From Cladosporium sp. IMV 00045 (lineage: Eukaryota > Ascomycota > Dothideomycetes > Cladosporiales > Cladosporiaceae): DNA of 64,000 nt. Location of the stretch: contig MSJI02000666.1 of NCBI GenBank assembly GCA_001931905.2, forward strand, positions 124,001-188,000, written 5' to 3'. Below are positions 11,745-22,166 of the stretch, piece by piece. The translations under genes were made by a program, and so were the position numbers. The notes below the pieces were generated by a model that ran no database searches, was not told the origin of the DNA, and worked only from the letters and a program-made list of their open reading frames with translations. Every line of letters begins with the position of its first letter. Within the stretch, counting starts at the first letter, position 1.

Positions 11745-14434
11745 CGTTTTCTTTTCCCTTTTGCTTTGTCCGCTTCTGTTTCCGTCAGGTTTGGATGAGA
11801 AGTTAAGGGTGGTGCTGGGGATAAATGTGACGAGTAGTGGTGGGAATCCTGGTCGCGATGATGATGCGGCTGATATGCGAGTTTTATAAATGTCTCCGAA
11901 CCGGAATTAATGTACCCGAAGACGCGATACATGCACATGGGCGCAGGATCAGTAGGAGAGCCTTGATCAGTAAGAGGAAAACCTACCAGATACCCTGTAC
12001 ATCCATCGAAGTTGACGCTTTTCCATCGTCGTCGCGCTGAGCCATCATGGCCACGCTCTTCCACTGACTGCATATAAATCAACCTGCACTGCCTGATACA
12101 ACATCTGCAAAGTGCTGTCAAAACGAGCCGAGCGTAAGCTGAGCCAGAAATTCTGAACAACAACACAAGGCACATCTGTAACGCCGGAAGTTGACCAAGG
12201 AGAAGACCACTAAGATAAGAAAGACGGAGACTCTATAACCACCAGCAAAGCTCGTGCAAACTGTACATGTACATATCATCCGTCGAAACAAAGCTTCCAG
12301 CTACGACTTGCTCGGTACGGTAGAATGAGCACAAAGACCGAAAGGAAGCTACGAACCTGGGATCGATAGCAACGGACAGTCGTAACCTACGCCAAAAGCA
12401 AATCACAGGCGCACGAAGGAGGGATGTTCCATCGAAGACGCCCACACCTCAGCGAGGACCATCATACTACTGCAACACCATCTCGCTCGATACGAACGTG
12501 ACAACGACCACAACAAGCCCATGACCACAACGCGGATAGGCAGACAGCGCGATTGAGCAGACGAGAGCCTAATACAACCGACCCCAGCAACCAAATGATA
12601 AGATTCATATTCCATGCCTCCAAATTTGGAACGTCTTGACGCCTACACAAAGCGAAGGTTTGCCTCTCGCGACATGGCAACTGACGCACCCGATGTGATT
12701 TGTGACGCGGAGACCTCAACCACGACAACTCGCCCACTCAGAAAGATCTCGACGCACATCGAGAACCACTGGTAGAAACGACAAGTAGCCGTGGAAAGCG
12801 CCTGCAAGCGATGAACACCGACGAATCCATGGACCCTGTAGAAGTTAACAGATCGAGCCTGAATAGCAACCGCAGCGGAATAAGACGCCGCGCTCCGCAG
12901 GTTAAAGGCCAATATGCTGTACGATGGGCTTAAGAGAAAGTGGACGAAGAACCGGCAGACAGAGGTTGCCTTCTACGACTCGCACAGGATGAACATCCAG
13001 GTAGCATCTGGAACAAGGTCGCGCATCCTTTCCAAAGCAGAATACCACACTTACATCGGCAACGAGACCCAACATCCGACTTATATATGAAAGAACCATT
13101 CAACAAACACGTGTGGGACAAAGCGAACCACGTGACCAAAAGGAAATCGAAGATCAGAACGCAAGGCAAATTGTAGTTGAACTTCCCGAACACACACACT
13201 TCACCAACATCATACCAGCATCACAAATGCCACAGAGCGGGTCGTCCCCAGATCGCGACTGTCAATCCAGCGGTATATCACGGAACTATACTCTCCCGAG
13301 CCGACAACAATAAGAGAGGAAGACAGTCTGTGCAAGAGTGTGGGACATACAAGCAGACATGTTCGAACAAGGCTCGAAGAGATATCAAGATCGAAGTGGT
13401 TCGACCGCGTCTGGAAAAAGCAAGAATCTCAGCCGCCCACTCGGTTGAGTCAGATACGGGACAATGCGTTGGCAAACACTTGCTCGCCAAAGATCTAAGA
13501 ATGAGAGCACCAAGTCTCACGACGGATACGACTCGCACCCAAAACACTGCCACAGATCTCCACCAAAATGACACATCTCAACATCGAGGGATCACAGAGC
13601 AAGCAGCTGCAGACATCAACCATAAAGGCAACCCTCAGCTGCTTGACGACGACGATCATCAGCAAGACACCATCAACGTCACAGACGATCCGAAGGCGCA
13701 GACTGAACGCGCGTGCATGACACACTTCATGGCGCACAGGGGATGACATCCCTCACGGGGAGCAGGCTGACAACACGCGCGGAACTGCTGTGCTTATCAC
13801 ACAGCGAGCCACCAGAGAACTTCTCCAAGGCAAGCCAAATACAACATAAGTCGAGACCAATATCTGAACATATCTTCCTCAACGAGACATTCAGAGACCC
13901 AGCGTACAAGAAGGACGGGAAAACATTGACGGCATGGGAGCAAGACTGGCATTACACTATGAACGTGCAAAAGAAGCCATACAGTCCAACAGCTGGTGAC
14001 CGAAGCCGCGACCTGCCTCAACAACACACACCCAGCAGCTTTGTCATCAGCAGCATCTTCATGGCAAAGTCGCAACTGCGATGACCCCCTACAAGAATCT
14101 GGAGTCTGCAAGACACACCACAACATCGAAAGCTCGAACCAAACGACAACAAGACCACAAGGTACATGCCGTTACAGATCCGTGCAAGCTCTGACCCAGC
14201 ACTGATGCCGGCGCTTATAAGAGAAAAACAAGGCTCAGCAAAAAGTCACTATGTTGGACCCGGAACCCCTTCAAAACGGTCACACAGCAGGGGTGGGACA
14301 AGCCCGCATGGCAAATACTGTGATCACTTTCAGACATCAGATCCACGACTGGAAAAAGCCGCACGTACAAAGTTGGTCCCAAATGGCACATCGAGAAAGA
14401 TGACACCAACAACCTCCATGGACTATCAAGCTCA
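11745..14434. other. A-rich, T-poor region upstream of the NLR relic, no intact gene
   Basis: About 2.7 kb without a recognisable gene. From roughly 12.2 to 14.45 kb the + strand is visibly rich in A and C and poor in T; for example 14101-14160 has about 26 A against 5 T. Open frames on both strands are short and match nothing I know. The 3' end adjoins the NACHT-like relic, so this could hold its decayed N-terminal half, but I could not find a P-loop motif. Confidence 0.5.
11901..11950 (+). repeat. Left copy of a diverged 50-bp direct repeat
   Basis: Matches 16777-16826 without gaps at 39 of 50 positions, ending in the identical GCGCAGGATC. Both copies can be read as similar peptides (GINVPEDAI here, GVNVSEEAI there) with mostly silent or conservative changes. 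This suggests the two derive from one coding sequence rather than from a transposon terminus. Confidence 0.6.
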
Positions 14435-16774
14435 TTGTTGCATCAGCCGCTGAGAGCATCCAACATCAGTGAAGAGACGTACGAAACACCTCCACCTCGG
14501 TCCTCAGGCAGATCTGTCCTCACACTCGCAGAGGATTCTCGAGTACGTACTGGCAAAAGACGACCGGCATTTCTCCTTTTCCTCGATGGGCTCGACAAAT
14601 GCCAAAGCCAGAAGCTAGAGGGTGTGAGACTCATCAGTGAAATTGCCAAGTTCAAGGTCAAAGTTTGCCTCGCAAGCCGCAATGAACCACCCTTCTCTGG
14701 TGCTTATGGACACCTCACCCACAAGTTCTACATGCACGAAGTGAACAGACCAGGAATCGAGTCATATGCGCGAGAAATGCTGGAGAGTTCATTCATCTTG
14801 ACAAGCAACAACAACAGAAGGATTCTGGATATGGCAGCAGAAGAGATATCACTTGCCTCGAATGGCGTTTTCTGTGGGCCACTTTTGCAATGAAGAGAAT
14901 CCACGAAACATCGCACATCCAACGCGTGATCACCAAGAACCAAATTCACGACATCATTACTGATATGCCGCCGGAGCTGGACCAGGTATACTCCAGTGCG
15001 GGATCATGTTACAGTCAATCAACTCAGCGCGGACAGATCAACTCGATCTCTCCGAGCTCTTGGAAGCTGTGTTCCTCACTGGCATCAGGTTTCATTCGTC
15101 AAAAACCCAATAGGCAGCAAAGACCTGGCTACATTCGAACGACACATAGGCGACATCGGCGCTGGACTCGCGGAGGTCTTCTCCACAGAACAGTCCCCCA
15201 TCAAAGAGGGCCTCTACACAGAAGCAGATCCGCCACGTTGACTCATCGATCCATCCAGACGTATCTCCAAGACAAGGGCTTCGATGCGCTTCTCGGCAAC
15301 CGGGTACAGCCAAACCTGCTCTGGATCAAGTCTGCACGTCGTATCTAGCTGGTAAAGGTGTGCAATGGATACAACCCACTGCAGTCGCATCACAATCTCA
15401 ATCCAGAGAGCCTTCCAACCTGCAATCAGAGAGACCTACCAGCGAACTTCTGCACACACTGCTGCTATCATCATCAAGATGCGAACGACCGAGCCACCAA
15501 AGTACAACCCGTCATCCACGGCTTAGGCAGATATGTACACAGGCACATGTTGCACCATGTTCAAGATCATGAATACCGAGAAGCAAACCTTGCTGGTCAC
15601 TGATTCACACAAGTTTGTCAGCAACTTGGATTCGACAGACTGCCGAATCGCACAAGAAATCAGTGTTCAAGGACATTGCCGTACATAAATTCCCATATTC
15701 CGTGCCTACTCATGCTCATCTCGCCGTTCTCTACCCTCTGGACACTACCTTGAGGAAGCATTGCGTCACTCTCCAGAAGTCATCACTTCTTACTCCGGAA
15801 CGTTCACAGATGCATTGATTACGAACACCCAACCGGCGAAAGATCGGCTCGCCGATCAATCACAGTCTTCGCCGTGCACTAGCCTTCTCGCATTGGCTGT
15901 GTTTTGCTCTGGACATGCAAGGACCTATAATCATCAAGGAAGAGAAGTACGTCAGGAAATCGTCTGCTCATTGGCTACAAAATCACCCCGTCTGCACGAT
16001 CCCGATATGCTGATGGCCTTCGGAAGTTTGTCTAAGCGCGAGATCCAGGCTCTCCTGACTAGATACCCTGAAGGACCTTTGTCACTGTGGTCAACGTGGG
16101 AATGTCACGACATGGCCGCCTTCACTTTGGAATTCGGACCCTGTCGAAAGTTCCCTTCAGCTCGTGAATTTGGGCCGCTCTGGGCTGTGGGAGGACGGAG
16201 TTGTTGGGGCGGTGAAGTTGATGAAACAAACGCAGTATTGGACTTGCTACTCAAGAGAGGCGAAGACATCAAGGCGCCATGCGGCCCGTATGGGACGATT
16301 CTTCATTCCGTGATTACTCATTACTTCTCAATGAACATCAACACTGCCTTGTACCTATCTCGTCTTCGCTTGTTCGTTCGACGCGAAGCAGAGATCAACG
16401 CCGATGGGAAACGAGGCGAGGGCAATGTACTTGATTATGCATGGAAAATGATGCACTCGTCGCTATCCATGCCAGTGCAATTTGGCTTTGGGGGCAAAGG
16501 CGGCCAGCTGGTTGAGCTTCTCATCACCATGGGCGCGGAGAGCTCGACGAGTGATCCTAATGATCTAGTCCCAAGTCGAGAACAACTGCTAGCAGTGGCT
16601 GCTAAGGGACAACCTAATGCTGAAGATATGAGCATTTACCACTATGGTACAGCTGAAAGGTGTGATGAGTGGCAGACAGATGGATGGGGACGATGGAAGT
16701 GGGTTACACCGAGGCAGTCGAACAAGGATGACGATGCATTGGCTTTCCCTTGCACACCACCATACGAAGCATGA
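14435..16774 (+). pseudogene. Decayed NACHT-ankyrin (fungal NLR/STAND) gene relic
   Basis: Pieces of one NACHT-ankyrin protein lie in order but in different frames. 14560-14880 carries a Walker-B-like block (FLLFLDGLDKC) and the KVCLASRNEPPFS block seen in NACHT ATPases. The frame breaks at 14866-14876, where GVF would continue as LWATFAMKRIHE only with one extra base. Next come MPPELDQVYSS, a segment in another frame (RALGSCVPHWHQVSFV), then HRSIQTYLQDKGFDALLG. The 3' part, to 16774, is an open frame of ankyrin-like repeats (LLLKRGEDI, VELLITMGAESS). No P-loop was found. Intact relatives are cytoplasmic sensors in fungal non-self recognition. With several shifts this copy is unlikely to make a full product. 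A second, intact family member lies at 47.3-51.5 kb. Confidence 0.75.
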
Positions 16775-16776
16775 AA

Positions 16777-16826
16777 GCGGAGTTAATGTGTCCGAAGAAG
16801 CGATAGGTACGCTTTGGCGCAGGATC
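16777..16826 (+). repeat. Right copy of a diverged 50-bp direct repeat
   Basis: Pairs with 11901-11950 (39/50 identical, no gaps). It begins three bases after the stop of the ankyrin-like frame and encodes GVNVSEEAI in a different frame. Confidence 0.6.
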
Positions 16827-16904
16827 GTGCAGAGTCAGCAGAGTACCTGGACCACGTCCACGTCATTCATTGATCTCGAGTTCTTCTCATTGATGTCGCA
16901 TTGA

Positions 16905-17014
16905 GCGATCACGTTGGTCACGGGTGTCGGGTTGCACGATTGACAATCTTCTGTATCAAGCGATCACGTTGGTCACGGGTGACGGGTTACACGATTGACG
17001 ATTTCCGTATGATG
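16905..17014 (+). repeat. Two-copy 55-bp tandem duplication
   Basis: Copy 1 is 16905-16959 and copy 2 is 16960-17014. Both start GCGATCACGTTGGTCACGGG and continue with few mismatches. A short secondary duplication of GATTTCCGTATGA follows around 17000-17025. It lies in the gap between the NLR relic and the 3' end of the aminopeptidase gene. Confidence 0.85.
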
Positions 17015-17192
17015 ATTTCCGTATGAGCTATTGTCTTGTAATTGCAATGATATTCTGCTTCGATTCATGCTGGATATATTTACCTTATGCTACTGCCTAA
17101 TGCATGTATGCCTAATACTCCACATGCAACGAACCCATGCCCTGTGCTGTATTAACCCCTTGACAAAACCTTCATCAATCCAACGCATCCAT

Positions 17193-19019
17193 CTACCTAA
17201 ACTCCTTATCCACACTCTCAAACCCATTCAAAAAGCCCAGGAAAGCCATAACACCCAGACCAGGGTCCAAGCTACCCGTCGTAGCGCGAACGGAATGCAT
17301 GCTAAGCTGCGGAATACCACAATCAATAGACCTAATACCCGTGGCGGAGCTCAACATGGGCCCAACAGTGCCACCAGAGCGGGAGTCGTTTCTGATCTGG
17401 AAGACCTGCAACTTGGCGCCGACCTTGTCGGCGCACTGCTGCAGAATGGCCGTCGAGACGGAGTCGGTGGTCATGTGGCCGTTGCTGTCGGCGGAGACGA
17501 CGATGCCGACGTTGAGGTGGGGGGAGTGGTTTTCGAGATACGCGTTGAGGAAGTTGGGGTTAACGGCGTGGATGACGTCGGAGGAGACGAGGAAGGAGTT
17601 GGCGTACGTCTGGCCCATGACGCTGGTGCTGGAGACGTTGTTGTTGAGCGAGGTGACGGCGCGCTCAAGCACGGAGGGGAGGAAGTTGCCGCGCGCGCCT
17701 TGGCGGAGGAGAGAGCCGATTTCTTCGTTGTCGAAGAGCCCAACCGCTTTGATGATCGAGCTGTCTTCGGTGTCGGTGGCTTGGGCGTCGATCAGGGCTT
17801 GGATTGCCGCCCAGGAGCAGAGCTTGTCGTCTACGCGGCCGGCGAAGATGAATTCTTTGTCGAGGCCGCCGACTGTTGCTGGCTGGATGTCGAAGAGTTC
17901 GAGCTCCCAGTTGACGATATCATGATAGTTCTCAGCCCGGATGCCGAGCTCGCTCGCAATAGCACGGACAAGGCGCGGCGGCTGAGTTGAGGCGAATGTC
18001 TTCACTTCGTCATTCGAGCTGCCAACGAAAGACGGCTTGTCAAAAGCCTCAGCGTCTTCAGACTTCTCTTCCGCTCCCTCAAGCCCAATGATTGGAACCA
18101 TCTGAGTCTCGGGGTTGAAAGGTCCCTGAGCAGCAGCGCCGAAGTGAGGTGCCAGAGTGGGAATGCGCGCAATCGGCCAGTCCAGCTTGACGAGCTTGGA
18201 AACGATCTTGCCGTTCTCCTTGACAAGAACACGACCTCCGACACCCAGATCGCGGTCCCACCAGGTAGTGTTGGGCGCTCCAGCGTAGGGAGCCACGCCG
18301 AGCTGAACGTAGCCAGCCTTGTTGGGGACCTTGGAAACAGGCTTCAGCTTCGCGGTCAGAGCGTCGACGTGTCCGGCGAGAATGGCAGCACCGTTTCCAG
18401 GCTGGTACTTGCCACCGACGGAGAAAGCCATTAGCGCAGAGCCGTTGCGCTCGACGTAAAATTTGCCACCAGGCTGGATCTTCCATGCATCCCTCTCACT
18501 GAGCTCTTCCCAGCCCTCCTGCTTCAGCTGGCGCTTGACGGCATCCACACAGTGGAACACAGTAGGATTGTCGGTCAAGAAGTCGCAGAATGGTTTGGTG
18601 TAGTCTGCGGCGTTTTCGCGAGTGGCCTGCTTGAAGCGTAATCGCTTGCTCTCCAACTTCCTCGCCGCATGCATCTCCCGGCTCTTTTGCTTCTTGTCTG
18701 CCGCGGTGAGCTGAGCTCTTTCGGTGCCCAGTTTGACTTGCTGAGCAAAGGCCTTCTGCTCGGTCTCGGTTGCGACTCCAGTAGCGACACGGGTCATCAA
18801 CTGTTTGGTGAAGTCGTCGGTGCCGCAGAGTTGCATGATTGGGTGTTGTGCGGGCGTCGGTTGATGAGCTGGCGGCGGGATTGGTCTTTGGTGAAGAGAT
18901 GGCTGGGAAGCAGATGCGGTAACACTATCCTGGTATAGAGTCCTTCGTGGAGGAGCATCAAAGGACATGTCTTCCATGTTGTTGCGGAGCGATTGCATCG
19001 AAGCAATGTTGCGAACCAT
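17193..19019 (-). CDS. M18 family vacuolar aminopeptidase (Ape1/Lap4-like)
   Basis: Intronless 608-aa metallopeptidase of family M18, which removes N-terminal residues from peptides; fungal Ape1-type members work in the vacuole. Metal and catalytic signatures are in order: AGHVDALTAKLKP, GRVDDKLCSW, FDNEEIGS, a DSNGHMTTD block and SMHSVRAT near the C-terminus. The N-terminal ~110 residues are extra to the core (Pro/Gln-rich, then a charged KKQKSREMHAARK helix) and could carry targeting information. The start at 19019 is the first ATG of the frame; in-frame Met codons a few residues later (MQSLRNN, MEDMSF) are alternatives. Ape1 and aspartyl aminopeptidase are close relatives, so substrate preference is inferred. 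Confidence 0.9.
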   Translation of the reverse strand: MVRNIASMQSLRNNMEDMSFDAPPRRTLYQDSVTASASQPSLHQRPIPPPAHQPTPAQHPIMQLCGTDDFTKQLMTRVATGVATETEQKAFAQQVKLGTERAQLTAADKKQKSREMHAARKLESKRLRFKQATRENAADYTKPFCDFLTDNPTVFHCVDAVKRQLKQEGWEELSERDAWKIQPGGKFYVERNGSALMAFSVGGKYQPGNGAAILAGHVDALTAKLKPVSKVPNKAGYVQLGVAPYAGAPNTTWWDRDLGVGGRVLVKENGKIVSKLVKLDWPIARIPTLAPHFGAAAQGPFNPETQMVPIIGLEGAEEKSEDAEAFDKPSFVGSSNDEVKTFASTQPPRLVRAIASELGIRAENYHDIVNWELELFDIQPATVGGLDKEFIFAGRVDDKLCSWAAIQALIDAQATDTEDSSIIKAVGLFDNEEIGSLLRQGARGNFLPSVLERAVTSLNNNVSSTSVMGQTYANSFLVSSDVIHAVNPNFLNAYLENHSPHLNVGIVVSADSNGHMTTDSVSTAILQQCADKVGAKLQVFQIRNDSRSGGTVGPMLSSATGIRSIDCGIPQLSMHSVRATTGSLDPGLGVMAFLGFLNGFESVDKEFR

Positions 19020-19548
19020 GTTGGCGGGTGTTGTTGTTGTTGATGAAGGTAGGTTGTTGAGAGGTTGAGGTGTACGGGAGGAGGAGAAGAGCGTAGCAAT
19101 TTATTGAAGAGTAGGAAAGTGAGTCAGTCAATGGGTGAGTGATAATGAAGTGATGGTGAGATGGAGATAGGCACCTGGCCAACGTGATGCGATCAGGCGC
19201 ACCAAAGCACAGCTCAGCTCAGCTCTCCCCGGATTCACATGAATCAACGTCTCTCTCCCTCTCATCACTCTCTTCCAACTTCCTGCGCCACACACGCAAA
19301 TGCCCCGCCTCACGAAACATGCCCTGGCAAGGCATCCTCCAAAACTCAATAATCATCCCTTGTCAGCGATGCGTCAGAACCCGGTCAAGCATTGCTGCAG
19401 CTTATATATATTGGGACCTGGTAAGGCTGCTGGCGTGGTAGGTCCTGATCTTCTCGTTTCTCTATCGTAGCTCTGCCGATCACGCGAGGTAGCCATATCC
19501 AAATACACCTCTTTTTCATACACAACCCAAACTATATCATCCTCAACC
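19020..19548. promoter_or_regulatory. Divergent promoter region with TATA-like element
   Basis: 529 nt between divergent starts at 19019 (-) and 19549 (+). A TATATATA run at about 19403-19410 lies ~140 nt upstream of the + gene and could serve as its TATA box. Confidence 0.45.
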
Positions 19549-20100
19549 ATGCCTCCCGTCCAAGGAACAGGCAAGACGCCCAACATCGCCAACCCCAACA
19601 TGCCCTCCGCATCCAAAAAGGCGCCCTCAGTCGCCGGCTCGACCACCACCACCAACCCAGACAGCAGCCGCAGCACCCGAGTCAGCGACGACGGTCGCCA
19701 AAGAAGATCCCGCCAAAGCGATCGAGAAGCTCGAGACGCGCACCAAAGCCGTCAATGCCAACAACGTGGCGCGCGTCGCCAACTCGCAGCTGACGTCCAG
19801 CGATGAGAAGCTCTATCCGCTCGTGAGCCTTAAGACCAACAAGCCGCTGGACAAGTTTCCGGAGACGAGCAAGGATTTGGGAAAGTTGACTTGTAAGTGA
19901 AGTGTTTACTTCTTTGATTTGATGGCTGGACGAATGGTCTATCTTTCTGTCAGTCAGCCGCATGCATGCTGATGGACATCTTTTCAGTAATCAACGTCGA
20001 CAACATGCTCAGCGCTCTTGAGGCAGACCGTAGCGGCAACGAAGCCGCGAAACGGGAGAAGCTGCGGCTTCAGATTGGCTTGAAGCCGAGCCCGGCATGA
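19549..20100 (+). CDS. Small conserved-looking protein, unknown function, one apparent frameshift
   Basis: Start at 19549 in good context (CAACCATGCC). The low-complexity N-terminus (MPPVQGTGKTPNIANP) runs to a Thr repeat. The likely coding frame then shifts near 19654-19658: removing one A from the CCAACCC run joins STTTT to TQTAAAAPESATTVAKEDP. The rest reads well (KAIEKLETRTKAV, LYPLVSLKTNKPLDKF). An intron at 19893-19987 (GTAAGT...TTTTCAG) joins LGKLT to LINVDNMLSALE, ending in LQIGLKPSPA at 20100. Conceptual length is about 151 aa, with a helical, charged C-terminal half. I do not recognise the family. Without the indel the start frame yields only an 85-aa frame. Confidence 0.6.
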
Positions 20101-21074
20101 GGTCTGTATGCGATTGATGACTTTGAGATATACAGATGGGCGAGGTGCTTTGATTTCGGGGATGCTTGGTCAATTGACAGGCAGGGAAGGCCAACGATGA
20201 CGATATTTCTGTACGAGATCAGGTGTTCGGCACACAGGACGGACAACGACCACTTCTGGGCTGGCTGGGCTGGGTGCTGCAAGGCGTGCTTCTTGGCTGC
20301 AATTTATGGAGCGGGTCGAGCGTGTCGCCAATCCGTCTGTGAGAAAGGATTCCCTTGTGATCATGTAGTCTGGCCCGCGATATCTTTTTTGGAATGCGAG
20401 ACACATATCTCAATTCATACTTTCCCATCCTCATGTTCTAAAGCAACGTTAACCTAGGAGAAAGCGAGCAATAGCTTATCTCTAACAAAGTCGCGGAATC
20501 ACCGCACGTCACCTCTATACAATCCACATCATCTCATCTTCGGCTCTGGACTCTGGAGATCGCCGTTCTTTAGCGGCCTTCCAGTAATGGCACTGGCAAG
20601 CTTCGATTGGCTGCAGAATGACGAAGGGCGAGCGTCCAGGGTTTTGATGGCTATGTCATCGACTTCGATCTCCACTTCTTCCCCCAGCGTCTTCTCGGTC
20701 TCTGGCGGCCTCGCTGAACACCCTCACCCTGCCGTTCGACGCGCAACGCAAGGATTCTCAACCGCGTTCAATCAAAGCCTGCGACGATCTGGCGGATGCG
20801 GCTGCCGTCGCCGATGAATATTGTTACTTGGGTGTCGTAGGTAGGTATTCTTTTTTCTCTTTCTAGACTTACGTTTCTGGACTACACGCCATCTGCAATT
20901 CTCGCTTTGCCTGGGCTGTTCGTGTCGTCGCCGTCGACCGGCCATTATACCACTACGATACATCTAGAAGAAAGGAAGCTGGCATCGAAAGAATATACCT
21001 ACACTTCATCATCGACATCCACCCGACGGGCAGGTAACCATTTCCACGCCCACCGATATCTTCCAGCCTCCACA
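20101..21074. other. Intergenic region with an unexplained coding-like fragment
   Basis: Mostly without signal. A frame at about 20690-20845 (+) reads SLAASLNTLTLPFDAQ and ends EYCYLGVVG before a possible GTAGGT donor. It has no ATG in its frame nearby and no clear partner exon. It may be a gene fragment or chance. Confidence 0.3.
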
Positions 21075-22166
21075 ATGGCCAACCACAAACGATCAGAGTC
21101 CACCTCGGGACCCGAAGCATTATTATCAAATAACGGCGACAGCAATACCAACAACGACACCAACAACAGCAGCATAAAGGTCACCCACCGCACCGACCGC
21201 TCCCTCCTCATGGCCCTCCTACACACCTGCCTTCGCCCCTTCGGCCCCAAAATCACCAACATCACCAGCGAAACACCCCCCGGCAGTCCCAAACTCGAGA
21301 TCCCCAAATCCGCCACGCGCCGCTGCAACGTGCACGAGCGCATCGTGAACGATACATACATCTACGACTGCACGAGCAAAACCATCACTCAAACCCTCGA
21401 CCCCGATCCCGAAAAGACCAAGCGCAAACGAATCTTCTACTTCGCCGGCGGCGGCTGGCGCATGCCCGCCTCCGCCGACCACTGGGCCTTCGTCTCATCC
21501 TTGAGTGCAAACCTGCCCGACACAACTCTCAGTCTAGTCTCCTACCCTCTCGCACCGCACAACCCCGCCCCGACCTCCATCCCGCACCTCCTGCGCCTCC
21601 TCCCCACTCTCCTCGCACAAGCCGAGCACGCGAGCGAAATCGCCATCCTCGCCGGCGACTCCGCAGGCGCGAACCTCTCCCTCGCCCTCCCCTTAGAACT
21701 CCTACGCTCTTCACTCGAAACCAACCCCGAAGGCCCTCTGCCTCCAATGCCCGCACACATAATCGTAATCGGCCCCTCCGTCGACCTCCGCCGCAGCAAC
21801 CCCGCCATCCCCCTGCTGGAACGCCACGACCCCATCCTGCGCCACGCCTTCATAAAAGCAACCTCCGACGTCTATCGCGCCTCCTGGCCCGCCACCGACA
21901 CGCGCTGCTCGCCCCTGCTGTGCAGCGACGAAGTCCTGCGCGCGCTGGCGGCGTCAGGCACGCAAGTGCACGGCGTGACGGGCGGGTACGACATTCTGAC
22001 ACCCGACGGGCTGCTTTTTCGCGGCAGGTTGCAGGAGCGTGGGGTGCGGGGGAGTTGGCTGCATTGGGAGAGGCAGATGCATGTTTTCCCGCTGGCGTTT
22101 CGGTGGGGGTTGAGGGAGAGTAGGGAGGGGAAGGATTGGGTGCTGGGGGTTGTTAGGGGGATTTGA
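21075..22166 (+). CDS. Alpha/beta-hydrolase fold-3 esterase/lipase-like protein
   Basis: 363-aa protein of the HSL-like (alpha/beta-hydrolase 3) family, likely a carboxylesterase. I chose the ATG at 21075 (ACAATGGCC context); an in-frame ATG at 20907 would add 56 low-complexity residues. After a Ser/Asn-rich start come the oxyanion region YFAGGGWRMP, the nucleophile elbow GDSAGANLSLALP (Ser of GDSAG), a possible catalytic Asp in GGYDILTPDG and a His in RQMHVFPLAF. The usual HGGG is replaced by AGGG with the His missing. No signal peptide or membrane segment is evident, so a cytosolic enzyme is expected. The substrate is unknown; such enzymes also occur beside metabolite clusters, but none is visible here. 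Confidence 0.82.
   Translation: MANHKRSESTSGPEALLSNNGDSNTNNDTNNSSIKVTHRTDRSLLMALLHTCLRPFGPKITNITSETPPGSPKLEIPKSATRRCNVHERIVNDTYIYDCTSKTITQTLDPDPEKTKRKRIFYFAGGGWRMPASADHWAFVSSLSANLPDTTLSLVSYPLAPHNPAPTSIPHLLRLLPTLLAQAEHASEIAILAGDSAGANLSLALPLELLRSSLETNPEGPLPPMPAHIIVIGPSVDLRRSNPAIPLLERHDPILRHAFIKATSDVYRASWPATDTRCSPLLCSDEVLRALAASGTQVHGVTGGYDILTPDGLLFRGRLQERGVRGSWLHWERQMHVFPLAFRWGLRESREGKDWVLGVVRGI

Noticed and set aside
13177..13746. 189-codon plus-strand frame in the A-rich island
   Set aside because: Low T content lowers stop frequency; no recognisable motif, so not called as a gene.
14101..14450. Idea that the A-rich island is a RIP-mutated transposon
   Set aside because: RIP would enrich A and T together and produce TpA; here T is depleted and GC stays moderate, and no transposase or reverse transcriptase piece is visible.
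17031..17990. 319-codon plus-strand frame over the aminopeptidase gene
   Set aside because: Antisense shadow; Val/Gly/Asp-rich composition typical of the reverse of a GC-rich coding strand.
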